Shown here in pieces: positions 21,673 to 22,954 of a stretch of 22,954 bases of DNA (position 1 is the stretch's first letter; each line of letters begins with the position of its first letter). Origin of the DNA: a virus. Position numbers and translations under genes: made by a program. The notes under the pieces are model-generated. The model was not told the DNA's origin. It saw only the letters and a program-made list of their open reading frames with translations, and made no database searches. The stretch is from positions 1 to 22,954 of the IMG/VR virus record IMGVR_UViG_3300020056_001790. One strand, 5' to 3'.

Positions 21673-22756
21673 TCTCGGCTAACTCCTCGTTATGATCAAT
21701 CACTGCTTCTTCGTCAGCGTTAGCGATATTTACCATTTGTTCTTCTTTTGCCGGTAAATCGGCCATGATCATTTCGAGTTTGTCACCTGTCCAATTCTTA
21801 CGATATTCTAGTGTTTCAACACCTGTACTATCAATGTATTTGTAACGATTACCTTGTTTCTCAAGTAAGCCTTTTGCTTCAAGCAAATCAAACATACCTG
21901 AATATGGATCCATACCTGTTTCGTATGGAATCTTAACTTGTACACCTTCAAACGGTTTTGCGTAACGTGTTTTCATAACTTTACACGCTGCACGAATACC
22001 ATTTACTGTGCTGGTTTTGTTACCATCTGCATCCTCTTTTAGTTTTAGTTTTTTCATTGCTACAACCATTGAGCTTGCATAGATAAAACCGCTACCGCCT
22101 GAGATCTTATCATCTGGATCAAACATATCTTGACTTGCGTATGTGTGGTTAGTAACAACCATACCTACGTTATATGAACCAAACATATTAACACAGTTAG
22201 TAACCAATGCTTTTAGTGCTTTGGCCTTACGACCCATATCACCTTTCATATCACCTGCTTCAAACTGATTAACTTCAGTTGGTGACATAAGCATACCCAA
22301 ACTATCAACTACAAACAATACTTTAGGACGATCTGCTTCGTCCATTGCACGATAGTCATCCATAAATGTTGAAATAGTTTTGGCAACGTCATCAATCATT
22401 GCCATATTGAGTTTTAGGATTTTGTCTTCTGTTGTTTCTACACCTAAGGCGTGTAGCCACTTTTCATCAAGAGCATTTTCACTGTCAATCAGTACAACAA
22501 AAATACCTTGTTCTTGTGCTGACTTGACAATATTACCAGACACAATATACGATTTACCTGCACCACTTTCGCCTGCAAATACGCTTACTTTGCCTAGTGG
22601 AATACCTCTACGGAAATCACCACTTAGCAGATAGTTAAGTGCATAGTTGCCTGTACTGATCCAATCTTGCGGATCATTAAAGCCTGCACTCATACCTTTA
22701 ATAGATTTTGTTAATGAGTTTCGAAACTTGGAAGGATCGAATGCTTTTGTAGCCAT
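21665..22756 (-). CDS. uvsX: UvsX RecA-like recombinase
   Basis: UvsX forms filaments on ssDNA and catalyses strand exchange for recombination-dependent replication and repair. The 363-residue protein (T4 UvsX about 390) has Walker A GESGAGKS (62-69), LIDSENALD (89-97) with the catalytic Glu region, Walker B VLFVVD (146-151), the L1/L2 neighbourhood (FEAGDMKGDMGRKAKALKAL, then VTNHTYASQDMFDPDDKISG) and an acidic C-terminus. AGGAG lies seven to eight bases before the ATG. A UUCG hairpin separates it from the gene upstream. Confidence 0.94.
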   Translation of the reverse strand: MATKAFDPSKFRNSLTKSIKGMSAGFNDPQDWISTGNYALNYLLSGDFRRGIPLGKVSVFAGESGAGKSYIVSGNIVKSAQEQGIFVVLIDSENALDEKWLHALGVETTEDKILKLNMAMIDDVAKTISTFMDDYRAMDEADRPKVLFVVDSLGMLMSPTEVNQFEAGDMKGDMGRKAKALKALVTNCVNMFGSYNVGMVVTNHTYASQDMFDPDDKISGGSGFIYASSMVVAMKKLKLKEDADGNKTSTVNGIRAACKVMKTRYAKPFEGVQVKIPYETGMDPYSGMFDLLEAKGLLEKQGNRYKYIDSTGVETLEYRKNWTGDKLEMIMADLPAKEEQMVNIANADEEAVIDHNEELAENE

Positions 22757-22783
22757 ACGTATCTCCTATTCTAAAAAGCGTAG

Positions 22784-22803
22784 GAAAGGGCCGAAGCCCT
22801 TTC
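22784..22803 (-). terminator. UUCG-capped hairpin between genes
   Basis: The minus strand folds as GAAAGGGC-UUCG-GCCCUUUC, a perfect eight-base-pair stem with the extra-stable cUUCGg tetraloop. It begins two bases after the stop of the upstream gene and ends 27 bases before the uvsX ATG. No long U-run follows at once (UUU is in the stem and CUUUUU comes seven to eight bases later). It may be a weak terminator or an mRNA-end stabiliser rather than a strong stop. Confidence 0.7.
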
Positions 22804-22805
22804 TA

Positions 22806-22954
22806 TTATTGATTTTGACGTGCTCTAATCATTGCAAGAATGTCTTGTGCGCCACCTGCATCACCTGCTGGTTCTGCCGCTGCTTCTGGTGCAGGTGCAG
22901 GCTCTGGTGTTGCTGCTGGTGCTGGATCTTGCCAACCAGTATCATTTACAGTTT
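22806..22954 (-). CDS. C-terminus of a Pro/Ala-rich protein, possibly gp32 ssDNA-binding protein
   Basis: The last 49 codons of a gene that enters from the right edge. A Pro/Ala/Glu-rich linker (PAPAATPEPAPAPEAAAEPA) is followed by GDAGGAQDILAMIRARQNQ. A flexible acidic linker with a short terminal helix next to uvsX fits the C-terminal tail of gp32-type ssDNA-binding proteins in marine T4-like phages, but gp32 tails usually end more acidic. The OB-fold part is outside the window, so the name is tentative. It is followed by the UUCG hairpin. Confidence 0.55.
   Translation of the reverse strand, partial: TVNDTGWQDPAPAATPEPAPAPEAAAEPAGDAGGAQDILAMIRARQNQ

Overview
The window looks like part of the genome of a marine T4-like myovirus (the cyanophage/pelagiphage branch of Tevenvirinae-related phages). 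The anchors are a RecA-like UvsX recombinase, a UvsY-type mediator, a UvsW helicase and tail genes of the kind found in marine T4-like phages. The DNA is AT-rich, genes overlap by a few bases, and almost everything reads on the minus strand. I see no tRNA, integrase, IS element or CRISPR array, and no photosynthesis gene, so the host (picocyanobacterium or heterotrophic marine proteobacterium) is not settled. No gene-free stretch exceeds 300 bases.

Layout, by position. 1-2868: three virion structural genes (minus), led by a repeat-rich tail fibre-like protein that runs off the left edge. 2904-3275: a lone plus-strand gene of unknown function. 3253-5961: small replication/metabolism genes, including a miniature DnaE-like protein, a nucleotidylyltransferase, an APS-kinase-like P-loop kinase and two conserved unknowns. 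5943-11628: a carbohydrate block with KdsB, a zinc PP-loop protein, KdsA, a short UDP-sugar dehydrogenase, an SDR epimerase/dehydratase, a DxD glycosyltransferase, a cupin and a 2OG-Fe(II) oxygenase-like protein. 11625-14761: an unknown gene, uvsW and another unknown. 14754-20985: a second carbohydrate block with three related RPHP-motif proteins (KpsS/KpsC-like), two more DxD glycosyltransferases (one on the plus strand), a nucleotidylyltransferase-cupin fusion and two methyltransferases. 20994-22954: uvsY, a small acidic gene, uvsX, a UUCG hairpin and the end of a possible ssDNA-binding protein gene.

How the genes may work together. KdsA makes Kdo-8-phosphate and KdsB activates Kdo to CMP-Kdo. 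The three RPHP-motif proteins resemble the fold class of capsule Kdo transferases, so the phage may carry a partial pathway for making and attaching Kdo-like sugars to the host surface. KdsC and KdsD are not seen here. The dehydrogenase, epimerase, cupins, oxygenase and methyltransferases would supply or decorate other sugars. These surface-sugar genes sit in islands on both sides of uvsW, between conserved recombination genes.

The most unusual items are: a roughly 190-residue DnaE palm remnant that keeps its catalytic aspartates; a nested 75/75/99-base (249-base) repeat in the tail protein; a near-consensus promoter that would give a leaderless mRNA; and an A9 tract where a -1 shift would fuse a glycosyltransferase to the next gene. 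All assignments come from reading the sequence and remembered family motifs; no database search was run.
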